In this document: piece by piece, positions 1 to 9,226 of the stretch | Position numbering within the stretch: position 1 is the stretch's first letter | Layout of the letters: each line of letters opens with the position of its first letter | Source: Acinetobacter calcoaceticus | GTDB taxonomy: Bacteria; Pseudomonadota; Gammaproteobacteria; Pseudomonadales; Moraxellaceae | NCBI RefSeq assembly: GCF_004345325.1 | Contig: NZ_SLVJ01000005.1 | Location: 62,001-126,000, forward strand | Length of the DNA stretch: 64,000 bases | Direction: 5' to 3' | Notes under the pieces: generated by a model | The model's database searches: none | What the model was told of the DNA's origin: nothing | What the model saw: the letters and a program-made list of their open reading frames with translations, nothing else | Translations under genes and position numbers: made by a program

Positions 1-626
1 GTTTTGGTGCTACGGTCGCACTGGAACTGGTTAATTTGCAACACGATGTGATCGGTATCGACAGCATTAAAAAAAATGTTGAAAACATTGCTGACGAATT
101 GACTCATGCCGTCATCGCCGATGCGACTGATGAACATGTGTTACAGGAATTGAATATTCAAAATTGCGATGCGGTGGTGGTGGCAATTGGTGAGGATATT
201 GAAGCCAGTATTTTATGTGTGCTGCACTTAAAAAATATGGGTGTGGAAAAGATTATGGTTAAGGCCAAATCCAAAGCTCACCATATGATATTAACCCACC
301 TCGGTATCGATCAAATTATTCACCCAGAAGAAGATATGGGCATACGCATTGCCCAATCTTTAAGTTATCCTATGGTGCGTCGCTATATGGCGCTCAATGA
401 TGATCGCTATATTGTTAAAATTGAAATTGGCGTGTCATTAAAAGGCATTGAATTTCAAAATTTACTCGCGTCCACCTCAGAAGTTGATTTTAAAATACTC
501 CTGTTACAACGTGGCTCACACGTCATTTATGACATTGCGCCTGGTACGATTCTTCAAGAGAAAGATGTTTTAATTATTGAAGGACCGGCTGAGGTACTCA
601 GAAGACTTTCTACGCGTTTCTTATAA
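1..626 (+). CDS. ktrA: KtrA/TrkA-type potassium uptake regulatory subunit (5' partial)
   Basis: Cytoplasmic RCK subunit that binds nucleotide and gates the membrane potassium channel encoded next. The frame is open from the window edge, reading FGATVALELVNLQHDVIGID, the end of the Rossmann dinucleotide loop, so only the first few dozen residues are missing. An RCK_N domain (NAD/ATP binding) is followed from about residue 125 of the visible part by an RCK_C (TrkA_C) domain. The TTG at 36 is internal, not a start. The stop at 624-626 lies 4 bp before the ATG of the channel gene, so the two are co-transcribed. Size and context fit single-RCK KtrA rather than the double-RCK TrkA. Confidence 0.88.
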   Translation, partial: FGATVALELVNLQHDVIGIDSIKKNVENIADELTHAVIADATDEHVLQELNIQNCDAVVVAIGEDIEASILCVLHLKNMGVEKIMVKAKSKAHHMILTHLGIDQIIHPEEDMGIRIAQSLSYPMVRRYMALNDDRYIVKIEIGVSLKGIEFQNLLASTSEVDFKILLLQRGSHVIYDIAPGTILQEKDVLIIEGPAEVLRRLSTRFL

Positions 627-630
627 GCCT

Positions 631-1968
631 ATGCGACTCATCGATAAAAAACGAAAAAGTGTTAATTTAAGCCCGCCAAGTTTACTTGCGCTGGGCTTTC
701 TTAGTTTTATTATTATTGGCACCCTGTTATTAAAACTGCCTGTTTCAAACCACGGCAACCTCAGTTGGTTAAATGCATTTTTTACCGCGACTTCGGCTGT
801 CACCATTACCGGATTATCTGCAGTCAATATTGGTGAAGCCTATACCTTGTTTGGGAAAATGGTGATTATGCTACTGCTGCAATGCGGTGGTTTAGGTTTT
901 ATGACCTTTGCACTATTGGCCGTGATGAGCTTGTCACCCAAAATTGGACTGAAACAACAAATCATGGCCCAAGAAACCATTGGCCAAACCAGTTTATATA
1001 AAGTGTCATTTACGGTTAAAGGGGTTTTTCTTTATTCATTATTTTTTGAGAGTATTGGTACCATCATACTCACCATGGCTTGGATCGAAGATTATGGCTT
1101 TCAACAAGCCTTTTTCTATGCCGCCTTTTATAGTGTCTCTGCATTTAATAATGGTGGCTTCTCACTCTTTGCCGACAGTTTAATGAGTTTCTCAGGTCAA
1201 TATGTGGTGATCTTTACCATCAGTATGTTGTATATGACTGGGGGAATCGGATTTTTGGTATTGATGGATCTTAAACGCAAGATGAGTTGGAGAAAACTTT
1301 CCCCCAACAGTAAATTGGTCCTATGCACCATCGCAGGATTAAATCTGTTTGCGTTTACTGCGATCTGGGCATTGGAGGCCAATAACCCGCTAACCTTGGG
1401 TCCTATGTCAATCGGGGATCAAGCCTTTAATGCCTGGTTCCATGCCACAGTACCGCGCTCCTCTGGCTTTAACAGTCTCGATGTAGGAAGCATGACCAAT
1501 GCCTCAGCCTTGGTCAGCATGCTACTGATGTTTATTGGCGGCGGTTCATTGAGTACTGCAGGCGGTATAAAAGTCGGGACCTTTATTATCGTGGTGCTCA
1601 GTGTGATTAAGTTTTTACGGCGTAGTGATGAGCTCACCGTGTTTAATTATTCGATTCCTCAGCACACCACATTCAAAGCCATGGCCGTGGTCTCGATTAG
1701 TGCCATTATTATATTTTTAGGGTTTTTCAGCCTATTGGTTTTAGAACCGAAGAAAAGCTTTTTAGATTTATTATTTGAATCCATCTCAGCCGCATGCACC
1801 GTGGGATTATCACGGGGTATTACTGGTGATTTACAACCTGCAAGTTTATTTGTCTTGAGTGTACTGATGTTTGCAGGCCGACTCGGCCCTCTAACCTTGG
1901 CTTATCTGATCGCCACACCGAAGAAGAGTCGCCTCACCCACCCTTCAACCGAAATACAGATTGGTTGA
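631..1968 (+). CDS. ktrB: KtrB/TrkH-family potassium channel subunit
   Basis: Inner-membrane K+ uptake channel of about 445 residues, the usual KtrB size. Four pore-loop repeats are visible with their conserved glycines: TSAVTITGLSAV, SAFNNGGFSLF, TVPRSSGFNSLD and SAACTVGLSRG. I chose the ATG at 631 (MRLIDKKRKSVN), because an upstream start at 577 would overlap ktrA by 50 bp and add a non-family N-terminus. It pairs with the RCK subunit just upstream. KtrAB systems generally supply Na+-dependent K+ uptake in osmotic stress; the ion coupling here is inferred. Confidence 0.9.
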   Translation: MRLIDKKRKSVNLSPPSLLALGFLSFIIIGTLLLKLPVSNHGNLSWLNAFFTATSAVTITGLSAVNIGEAYTLFGKMVIMLLLQCGGLGFMTFALLAVMSLSPKIGLKQQIMAQETIGQTSLYKVSFTVKGVFLYSLFFESIGTIILTMAWIEDYGFQQAFFYAAFYSVSAFNNGGFSLFADSLMSFSGQYVVIFTISMLYMTGGIGFLVLMDLKRKMSWRKLSPNSKLVLCTIAGLNLFAFTAIWALEANNPLTLGPMSIGDQAFNAWFHATVPRSSGFNSLDVGSMTNASALVSMLLMFIGGGSLSTAGGIKVGTFIIVVLSVIKFLRRSDELTVFNYSIPQHTTFKAMAVVSISAIIIFLGFFSLLVLEPKKSFLDLLFESISAACTVGLSRGITGDLQPASLFVLSVLMFAGRLGPLTLAYLIATPKKSRLTHPSTEIQIG

Positions 1969-1982
1969 TTGCAACATGGCTA

Positions 1983-2019
1983 CAGTTTTGGCTCAAAATG
2001 ATATATTGAGCCAAAACTG
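1983..2019. terminator. Perfect 14-bp hairpin between convergent genes
   Basis: Arms CAGTTTTGGCTCAA and TTGAGCCAAAACTG are exact complements around a 9-nt loop. The hairpin sits 15 bp after the ktrB stop, between convergent ktrB and the eRF1-like gene. No T-run follows on either strand, so intrinsic termination is likely but not certain. Confidence 0.5.
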
Positions 2020-2063
2020 AACAAGCCAATTAATTAAAACAGAAACAGAATCTTCTCAGCACA

Positions 2064-3176
2064 TTAATAACGCATCACCAGCACCACTGGCGCTTTGTCT
2101 TTTAATAAGGCCTCAGGTAAAAATACCACTTCACCACCATTTTTATCGACCACATCAATCACTTGACTGACCACATCATTGCTTTGATTGGGTTCTACAT
2201 GATCCTCTAAGCTAAGCCGTTGTTGATCCTCATCAATATGTCCCGATAGCATAAAGCCTCGTTGTACATACAAAGTTGCAGCATTACCTTCAAAGGCCGC
2301 TTTATAAATCTCTTGCAGATCGGTACGGATTAACGGCTGACCATAACTCTTATCTAAAGCCTCTAGTGCTAAAATATCGCGTTGTTGGCGATATTGTTCT
2401 AATTGGGTTTGAATCCCATCCACGATATGCTGTGCACTGCCTTGTTCTAGGTTGGTGACATTATCGACCGTGATAATAATATCTTGAGGACGATCACAAA
2501 CCGATTCATAGAACCCGATATTGCGGCGATCTGCCACGATAATCAGCGGAAGATCGGTGCTATTTTTAATCACCTGAACATTTTTATCAACACGATTTAA
2601 AAATTCTTTTAAATAATTATCCTCATTTGAGGCTACGGCGCGATCATTACTACTGGTGGTATAAAGATGGGTATTTTGCAGCGGGAATGCACCATGCGGT
2701 AAGGGCGCATCTTCATGCTCACCGGTATATTCATACACAACTTGATCATTACTGATTTGAATTAAACGGCCTATTTCTCGAGTCACCACGACCACATAAG
2801 CATTTACGGCATAGCTTAATTCACGTAGAAAATCCCGAGTTTCAAATTTTTGGCCAATCGTTATGCGTTCATTGGTTATAAAAGGCAATCTCAAGACCTT
2901 GACTTGATCTGTAGTTGCAAAGATCGCCAAACTATCTAGATTATAATTCGGGTCTAACTCATCGGTGGCTAAGCGTATTTTTGACACGATTTGATCTGCG
3001 ATTTTGGAATCATATTCATGCCCAAGCCGATCTTCTAAATGTTTAAGTTGGTTTTTGAGTGCAATACTGTCTTGCTGGTTATCAGGAAAAGTACGGTGCG
3101 TTTTGATAAATACACTGACTGCTGGATCAGCCTGTACATTTTGCAGCTCTGATAATATTTTTTTTAGATTATGCAT
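2064..3176 (-). CDS. Bacterial archaeo-eukaryotic release factor-like protein (baeRF family 3-like)
   Basis: The protein of about 370 residues resembles bacterial homologues of archaeal/eukaryotic peptide release factor eRF1 (baeRF, probably family 3). The middle part (LPLIIVADRRNIGFYESV, then a DGIQTQLEQYRQQ helix) and a C-terminal eL30-like fold with GGEVVFLPEALL fit that assignment. The true role is not established; ribosome rescue or sensing has been proposed for these families. I chose the ATG at 3176 (MHNLKKILSEL) because a GAGG motif lies about 10 nt upstream; a longer frame to 3236 lacks support. It stands alone, convergent to ktrAB. The family call is from recalled similarity, not a search. 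Confidence 0.6.
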   Translation of the reverse strand: MHNLKKILSELQNVQADPAVSVFIKTHRTFPDNQQDSIALKNQLKHLEDRLGHEYDSKIADQIVSKIRLATDELDPNYNLDSLAIFATTDQVKVLRLPFITNERITIGQKFETRDFLRELSYAVNAYVVVVTREIGRLIQISNDQVVYEYTGEHEDAPLPHGAFPLQNTHLYTTSSNDRAVASNEDNYLKEFLNRVDKNVQVIKNSTDLPLIIVADRRNIGFYESVCDRPQDIIITVDNVTNLEQGSAQHIVDGIQTQLEQYRQQRDILALEALDKSYGQPLIRTDLQEIYKAAFEGNAATLYVQRGFMLSGHIDEDQQRLSLEDHVEPNQSNDVVSQVIDVVDKNGGEVVFLPEALLKDKAPVVLVMRY

Positions 3177-3461
3177 AGTGTCTTTGCCTCGTTTGTTAAA
3201 GTCATCAGGGTCTTTAAAGAATCGCAAACGCTTCAATACTGAAACCCAACTTAAGTTGAATCAGCTTGAAGGCCGCGCTATGAGTGCGGAAGATTAATGT
3301 TTAAATACAACAGTGTTTGCATAACACTCGCTTAAATAACCAACACTTTTCAACATTAGCAATATTTCAGCAGCATTCAGTTAATATATGCAGTAGAAAT
3401 GTAAAATAATAATCACTTAGATCAACAATGCAATATTGCACTTTGCAGGTTTTAAACAATG

Positions 3462-3503
3462 CAAAAAATAACGCCCAAGTCGATCGAGATCGACTTGGGC
3501 GTT
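3462..3503 (-). terminator. Rho-independent terminator of pldA
   Basis: A 15-bp perfect stem (AACGCCCAAGTCGAT paired with ATCGACTTGGGCGTT, 4-nt loop) is followed on the minus strand by ATTTTTTGC. It lies 27 bp beyond the pldA stop. Confidence 0.9.
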
Positions 3504-3530
3504 TGCAATAAAATATAAGAGTTTGTTGCT

Positions 3531-4688
3531 TTAATACCAGTTCATCAATGATATACCCAGTCCGGCATAGGTTGCACGATGGTTATAATCAATCAAACTT
3601 TCACCGTAGCCATCAAACAATTGGAAATGACCACGTAATTTACCAGTGATTGGGAATGACCAATCAAACTGCACTGCACCATTGGAACGATCACCACCTT
3701 TTAATGAATGACGTAGCATCAGGGCAAATTCATGATCATCTTTACGATAAAATGCGGTTAAATCTCCACGCCCCATATAGTCTTTGATGTCTGGATTATT
3801 ATCGTCTTTGGCATCTTCATCGATACGATACCAAGGACGTAGCATCACTGCAAAATTGTCTTTTTCAAAGCCAATATTGAACATGACCCGATTCCAACTA
3901 CGTGATAGTGGATCGGAACGACCATTGGATTGGTGATTAAAAGTGACCCCCAATAAGCGACCATTCAGACCCAAGACTTCATAATTGGTTCTAAACATCA
4001 AACTGGCTTCAGGCTCGTAATTGGTCTCACGAAATGGCCGTGACTCATGTGCATTATAAACTTGCCAACGAGAGGATTGAGTGTAGCCCAACCATACATC
4101 ACCATTGTCACCAAACAGGTTTTCCACTGCTTTGGTTTTTAAAGAAATCTGAAACTTTGATTCGGTCGATTTCAAGATCTGCTTATCATTCAAAGACACG
4201 GTATTGTCTGGATTCGGGCTGCTCGGCATGGAGTTTTTATCACTGGTCCAGAACACGGGTAATAAATACACTGGTTGATGTGAACGGATATTCCAGGTCC
4301 CTAACTTACTGCCCTCTCCCAGTTCCCAACGTTTATCCAATAGTGAAGTATTGGGATCAAATCTTGGCCCTTCTACTGCAAACAGTGAATCAATCTTTTC
4401 AGTGATCGTGGCTTTGATGCCTTGCGGTTCTGTTTTTAGTGGGACTTCAATGGTTTTCGCCGCCTGACGCTCTGACACCAAGACTTCACGCTGTTCTTCG
4501 CGTACTTTAAACAGCGTGTCATAACAGTCCAAGCGATCGGCATTGGACTCCAATGCCGCACAAGCTTGAGCACTACTTGGATTCATCGACGCTGTCTCTG
4601 CAGCCAGCGCTATAGACGCCCCACCAAAACTGAGGATTGAAAACACACTCAGGTTTAATGTAGTGCGCTCAAAAGCATTGCACGACAT
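3531..4688 (-). CDS. pldA: Outer-membrane phospholipase A (OMPLA)
   Basis: Outer-membrane beta-barrel enzyme that hydrolyses acyl chains of phospholipids reaching the outer leaflet. A signal peptide (residues 1 to about 29, ending SIALAA) is followed by an extension with a Cys-containing CAALE...RLDCYD motif common in Acinetobacter PldA. The barrel carries the family signature YTQSSRWQ, RPFRETNYEPE and NHQSNGRSDPLSRSWNR. Catalytic His252 and Ser254 and the supporting Asn266 are visible. The final residue is Tyr, an aromatic end typical of outer-membrane proteins. The ATG start is supported by GGAG 6 nt upstream. Confidence 0.93.
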   Translation of the reverse strand: MSCNAFERTTLNLSVFSILSFGGASIALAAETASMNPSSAQACAALESNADRLDCYDTLFKVREEQREVLVSERQAAKTIEVPLKTEPQGIKATITEKIDSLFAVEGPRFDPNTSLLDKRWELGEGSKLGTWNIRSHQPVYLLPVFWTSDKNSMPSSPNPDNTVSLNDKQILKSTESKFQISLKTKAVENLFGDNGDVWLGYTQSSRWQVYNAHESRPFRETNYEPEASLMFRTNYEVLGLNGRLLGVTFNHQSNGRSDPLSRSWNRVMFNIGFEKDNFAVMLRPWYRIDEDAKDDNNPDIKDYMGRGDLTAFYRKDDHEFALMLRHSLKGGDRSNGAVQFDWSFPITGKLRGHFQLFDGYGESLIDYNHRATYAGLGISLMNWY

Positions 4689-4706
4689 ATGCTTCTCCGT
4701 TAGATT

Positions 4707-7646
4707 TTATTTGACTTGTTTGATCTCAAATCCCAGTTGCAGCAAAGTATCTTTTTTGCTCACAGGAGCAACGACTGCACGTACTGGTTTTTGATCAATT
4801 AAATAGCGTTTTGCAACACGCTTTATATCATCTAACGAGACTTGGAGTAAGCGTTCACGCAAATCTTTTCTGAACGCTGGCGTTCTGCCGTGCAAAAATG
4901 CATAACAGGCACTGATTGCTTCACCCGCAGGAGAACCCGGTTTATCCATGCCTGAGACCAGACCCAGAATCGATTCTTCCAGTTGATACGCATGCTGCTC
5001 AGTGTTCATCAGCCAATCAATACTGGCTTCAAAGTCATTGAAGGTTTCAGCCAAACGCGGGTCACGATAACTATAGAAACGGAATGCACAAGCATTGCCA
5101 TCATAGCTCGCACCACCGCCATAGGCACCGCCTTTTTCACGGATAGCGCTGTGTAAGAAGCCATTACGTAAATAACCACCCAACACCATCAAGGCTGGCG
5201 TATCTACATGCGACACGTCCACGGCGGCATATGCAGAAGCACAGAACTGCACATTGGCTTGGATCAACCATGCTTGATCTGCTTGGCTCTCAACTTGCTC
5301 GACTTCCGTCACCTTGACCGCTGTGCGATCGAGTTGAAGTTTGTACCAGACTTTTTGAATTTCTTCGATCAATTGCTCTGATTGTTGTTCTTCACAGACC
5401 AACAAGAACTGCTTAGGTGCTTGTAATAAGGCACGATGCAACATTTTAAGTTCATTGATCAATGCATCATAGGCTTGATCATCTTTTTCGATCTGTTCAA
5501 CCAAATCACTGAGCCAATTTAATGCGCCTAGTCCTGTGTTATGAAAATCACGACGTGCCAAGGCACTCATATCACGAGATGCAATTTGCATCGCATAGCT
5601 ATGTCCTGCACCTGAAATACGTGCAGCCCAGCGCGTTTTACGTTGTTGTAGCAATTCGATAATGCGGTCTTTTTCATCAAAGCGCATCTGTTCAAATGCT
5701 GTTTTCAACATCTGAATCGCATCTAACTTTTGGGTTAAGGACTTGGTGGTCAAGGTCAACCAAGCACTGATTTGATCTTTATCATTGACCTGACTACGCA
5801 GCGACGCACCCATGCCCAAACCACCACTAACCGCAGTTTGCAGTTGTTGCAATTCCAGATAATCGTACTCACCTGCACCGACTTCACCGACCAAGATCGG
5901 CAATAAATTAAAGTAAGGTGACTGTACCAAGGCATCAGGCAGTTCAATCAACACCTGTTGGTAGTAAATCCCATTGGTGCCTGCATGATAGAGATTGAGT
6001 GCAGTATCGACGTTATTACAGAGGATTTCACGTAATTGACCTTGCACAATCGCCAAGTCCGCTGGAATATCTTCCAAGCCGACTTTAGGCAGTAGATCGA
6101 GATCGTCCACCGTTTCTTGGCGTTGTTTTAACGCAGCCGTTTGTTGATTGATCTTGTCTTTATCCGCTTCAGTCAGTGCTGCACCAATTTGGCTCAGACG
6201 TTCTGCCTCTGCCGCCGCTTCTACAGCGGACTTGTTGGCATCTGGCACCAAGGTCAATTGCACGCGGTGCGGGTTATCCAACAACTGGGTTTGAATCAAG
6301 TTTGAAATCCACATTGGATCTTGTAACTCAAGTTTCACCTGTGCAATTGCTGCATCCACATCCCACACATCGATTGGATCACAGTGATGAATCGCACTGC
6401 TCAAACCATTTAAAATCAAGCTCAGGCCATAAGGCGTACCATCACCATTGATCTCACGTTGATGTAATTCGATCTGATGCAAGATCGCATCGACCATTTT
6501 GGCATCAACGGGTTTGGCTGCCACTTGCTCCAAGATATTAAACACACCTTGTTTAAATGTCGCTGCATGTTCAGGATTAGAGCCCTGAATACCGCAGTAG
6601 AAGGTCATTTCATAATTAGAGTCATCGACCCCCATAATTGGGCCAGTCGATTGGGCATAACCACAGGTTTCCAGATAGTGACGCAGTGGTGAAGCTGAGT
6701 CTTCAAGCAAGATGCCTTCTACCAGACGCATACCCAAACGTAATTTAATATCACTGGCTTGCGGCAATAACCACGACAACAAGTGATAGGTTTTGTCTTT
6801 GAGATCTTCAGCATCAACAGCATAGCTCTCGGTCACTTCAATCGGTGCTGCTAAGCGTTGCTCAGCAACCGAATGTAAGGTTTCACCTTGGCTAAATTTA
6901 TTCAAGGCCAGTTGTTCAAATTGTTCTTGTAGATCATAGGCACTTTGATTACCAAAGGTCATGAACACGGCGTTACTTGGATGATAATGGCTACGGTAAA
7001 ATGCCAACAGTTCATCGTAACTAAGGTCTGGAATGTCTTTAGGATCGCCACCTGAGTTGTAGTGATAAGTGGTTTTAGGGAACAAGTGATGTGCCAACTG
7101 GTGATAAAGTTGATCTGATGGCGCACTCATTGCACCTTTCATTTCATTAAATACCACGCCCTTATACACGGGTTGATCATTTTCCAGTTCAATCCGAATG
7201 CCTTCTTGGGCAAAGTCGAGTGGATTGAGATTAGCTGCAAAAGCGGCATCCATATACACTTCAAGCAGATTTTGGAAATCCTTTTTATTTTGGGTCGCGA
7301 AAGGATATGCCGTCCAATCCGCTGCGGTAAAGGCATTCATAAAGGTATTTAATGAACGGCGGATCATTAAAAAGAATGGGTCACGTACAGGGAATTTTTC
7401 TGAGCCACACAGTACCGTGTGTTCAAGGATATGTGCTTCACCCTTTGAATCCATCGGTTGGGTACGGAACGCCACCAAAAATACGTTTTCATCATGCTCG
7501 GTTGCGAGGTGATAATGCACCGCACCAGTAACCTTATGTTTATATTGTGAGACGGATATATCGAGGGCTTCAACATGATGTTGACGTACCAACTGAAACG
7601 CTGGATGTATAGTTTGGGCAAGGGTTCCAGTGACATCTACGGTCAT
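4707..7646 (-). CDS. M16 family zinc metallopeptidase (PreP/insulinase-like, M16C)
   Basis: Large peptidase of about 979 residues, the one-chain size of M16C (presequence protease-like) enzymes that degrade peptides inside a closed chamber. The inverted zinc motif HxxEH is present as HILEH at residues 72-76, with NEMKGAMS further on providing the third ligand region. The C-terminal half shows the REKGGAYGGGA motif typical of the family. I chose the ATG at 7646 (MTVDVTGTLAQ), which has AGGAAA just upstream; the frame could extend 10 residues. No signal peptide is seen, so it is probably cytoplasmic. It is followed by pldA 18 bp downstream. Confidence 0.88.
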   Translation of the reverse strand: MTVDVTGTLAQTIHPAFQLVRQHHVEALDISVSQYKHKVTGAVHYHLATEHDENVFLVAFRTQPMDSKGEAHILEHTVLCGSEKFPVRDPFFLMIRRSLNTFMNAFTAADWTAYPFATQNKKDFQNLLEVYMDAAFAANLNPLDFAQEGIRIELENDQPVYKGVVFNEMKGAMSAPSDQLYHQLAHHLFPKTTYHYNSGGDPKDIPDLSYDELLAFYRSHYHPSNAVFMTFGNQSAYDLQEQFEQLALNKFSQGETLHSVAEQRLAAPIEVTESYAVDAEDLKDKTYHLLSWLLPQASDIKLRLGMRLVEGILLEDSASPLRHYLETCGYAQSTGPIMGVDDSNYEMTFYCGIQGSNPEHAATFKQGVFNILEQVAAKPVDAKMVDAILHQIELHQREINGDGTPYGLSLILNGLSSAIHHCDPIDVWDVDAAIAQVKLELQDPMWISNLIQTQLLDNPHRVQLTLVPDANKSAVEAAAEAERLSQIGAALTEADKDKINQQTAALKQRQETVDDLDLLPKVGLEDIPADLAIVQGQLREILCNNVDTALNLYHAGTNGIYYQQVLIELPDALVQSPYFNLLPILVGEVGAGEYDYLELQQLQTAVSGGLGMGASLRSQVNDKDQISAWLTLTTKSLTQKLDAIQMLKTAFEQMRFDEKDRIIELLQQRKTRWAARISGAGHSYAMQIASRDMSALARRDFHNTGLGALNWLSDLVEQIEKDDQAYDALINELKMLHRALLQAPKQFLLVCEEQQSEQLIEEIQKVWYKLQLDRTAVKVTEVEQVESQADQAWLIQANVQFCASAYAAVDVSHVDTPALMVLGGYLRNGFLHSAIREKGGAYGGGASYDGNACAFRFYSYRDPRLAETFNDFEASIDWLMNTEQHAYQLEESILGLVSGMDKPGSPAGEAISACYAFLHGRTPAFRKDLRERLLQVSLDDIKRVAKRYLIDQKPVRAVVAPVSKKDTLLQLGFEIKQVK

Positions 7647-7847
7647 ATTGTTTCCTAAAATTCTATTATTAAGCAACAGGCATTATAGCGATACTTTCAA
7701 CGACAATTCACCCCCCATTCACGGTGTTTCATCACAAGCTTGCTCTTTTGGCTGAATTGATCAGTTTTAAGCCATAATTCTTCCACCAATCCTTACCCCC
7801 AGCGTCATACGGAGCATATCCATACTCAGGCCGTGTGTTACGCCTCA

Positions 7848-7992
7848 CTTTTTAAAAAGTAAGCAAAACCTCTTTTTCACTGAGGCTACATCCCTGTAAC
7901 CCAGTGCTAAATCAGGCAGCGTCCTGCCGCCACTTTCATATACCGAATATTGATTTGAGTGTTCTCAGGTTTATATTGCTTAGGCTATTTAT
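7848..7992. repeat. Dispersed repeat family A, copy 1
   Basis: This stretch of about 145 bp matches 46409-46554 closely: both start CTTTTTAAAAAGTAA, share CCCTGTAACCCAGTGC and AATCA.GCAGCGT.CTGCCG, and end ATTGCTTAGGCTATTTAT. It fills half of the 7647-7984 gene gap and overlaps the last codons and stop of the DJ-1/PfpI gene. No terminal inverted repeat or reading frame is obvious. Confidence 0.75.
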
Positions 7993-8581
7993 CCGCATGA
8001 TCATCACGCCAATCAAATGCCATATATCCCGCAGTGGCTTCTGCGACTGAGCTTTCAGTCAGTTTCGCTACCACATATAAAGAGGCATAGAGCGCCGATG
8101 TCCCACCTGCTGCACTAATGATATGACCTTGATCTACATATTGAACCTGATCGATCACCTCAATCCGTGGGTAATCCAGTGTCATACGCTCAATATCCAA
8201 ATGATGCGTGGTTGCAGATCGGCCATTGAGCAATCCCATTTCCGCCAGGATAAAACTTCCTGTAGAAATGCTCAGGGTGATCTGGCAATCGGGCTGAACC
8301 TGATTGAGCCACCTTTTCATCTCTGGGTTATGCAATTCAACGACTTTGGCCGCTGATCCTCCTGCAATCACCAATACATCAATCTCTGGATGGTGGTAAA
8401 ACAAGTAATTGGCTTGGATCAATAAGCCATTTTGCGCTTTGATATGACGCTTCTCTGCCACAGTAAATACATTAAATAAGGCCTGTGATTTGGCATCTAG
8501 ACTGATGCCAAATACCTCAAAAGGCCCAGCAAAATCCAATACATCTACTTCATCAAATATGACGATACCGACATTGATCAT
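7985..8581 (-). CDS. DJ-1/PfpI family protein with Ser in place of the nucleophilic Cys
   Basis: Class I glutamine-amidotransferase-like protein of 198 residues, close to the stand-alone members related to isonitrile hydratase and to the N-terminal half of GATase-type AraC regulators. The N-terminus MINVGIVIFDEVDVLDFAGP and the LVIAGG strand are typical. The nucleophile elbow reads SISTGSF, where the family normally has S-x-C-T-G-A: the expected Cys is Ser106 (codon TCT at 8264-8266). GLLNGRSATTHH follows as usual. Enzymatic activity by the normal route is doubtful. The stop codon lies inside dispersed repeat A. Confidence 0.85.
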   Translation of the reverse strand: MINVGIVIFDEVDVLDFAGPFEVFGISLDAKSQALFNVFTVAEKRHIKAQNGLLIQANYLFYHHPEIDVLVIAGGSAAKVVELHNPEMKRWLNQVQPDCQITLSISTGSFILAEMGLLNGRSATTHHLDIERMTLDYPRIEVIDQVQYVDQGHIISAAGGTSALYASLYVVAKLTESSVAEATAGYMAFDWRDDHADK

Positions 8582-9226
8582 TGTTATGTTCCTTTTAATT
8601 GATCTGAATATATGAACGGTTGGGGTTAATGCCAGTCAGTTAAGTTTTTTTTATTGCTCAAAATCTGCATAAAAACCATGTGTTGATCTAAGTTTTTATG
8701 CCGCAAATCACTCCTCTTTCGCAGTAGCACTGCTCATCTTTTACCTCACTATTCATCGCGCGGGAGCACCGCTCATCCTTTGAAATCAATTCTTAATCGG
8801 ATACGCAACGCTGCTTCCTTTGGCAAAGGAAGGTTGGGATGGATTCTAAAAAAGTCGCCATAGAGCAATCACTTAACTGGTTTTGACTGTGTTTTTTCTG
8901 AACTGACTGGCATTAGGGTTGGGTCCATTTCACTGTTATTGTTTTGTCTTGATCCAACATCATACAGCCAACTATGTTTTGCTGAGTTAAAAAACTTTAA
9001 CGCACGCTGCTCAAGCACTGACCTCACTTTGATGCCAGCGGCAGGCATTTCCCATCAATCAACTGCCACACTGTAGTGGGCGGTTCAAATCTATATTGTT
9101 AGCGATAAAGTCAGTTGTCTCAGTTCGAAAAATATGCATAATAAATTAGAGCAATTACTCTAAAAAGCATTTTAAATAAATTCAAACAGTCTTTCTAAAA
9201 CGATCGCACATAGGAGTGCCGAGACC
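8582..9226. other. 645-bp intergenic region between divergent genes
   Basis: No convincing reading frame. The first half contains dispersed repeat B (listed separately). The remainder holds short imperfect inverted repeats such as GCCAGCGGCAGGC near 9040 and CCACACTGTAGTGGG near 9069, then the ribosome binding site GGAG for the HD gene. Confidence 0.6.
8711..8925. repeat. Dispersed repeat family B, copy 1
   Basis: About 215 bp matching 49859-50075 with scattered substitutions. Shared blocks include CACCGCTCATCCTTTGAAATC, GGATACGCAACGCT, the self-complementary CTTCCTTTGGCAAAGGAAG, AAAAGTCGCC and CTGACTGGCATTA. The palindromic core would form a hairpin in RNA or single-stranded DNA. It has no coding content. 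Confidence 0.75.

Noticed and set aside
3004..3297. 97-residue plus-strand frame opposite the eRF1-like gene
   Set aside because: It is antisense to a well-supported gene and has a Cys/Ser-rich, non-family composition.
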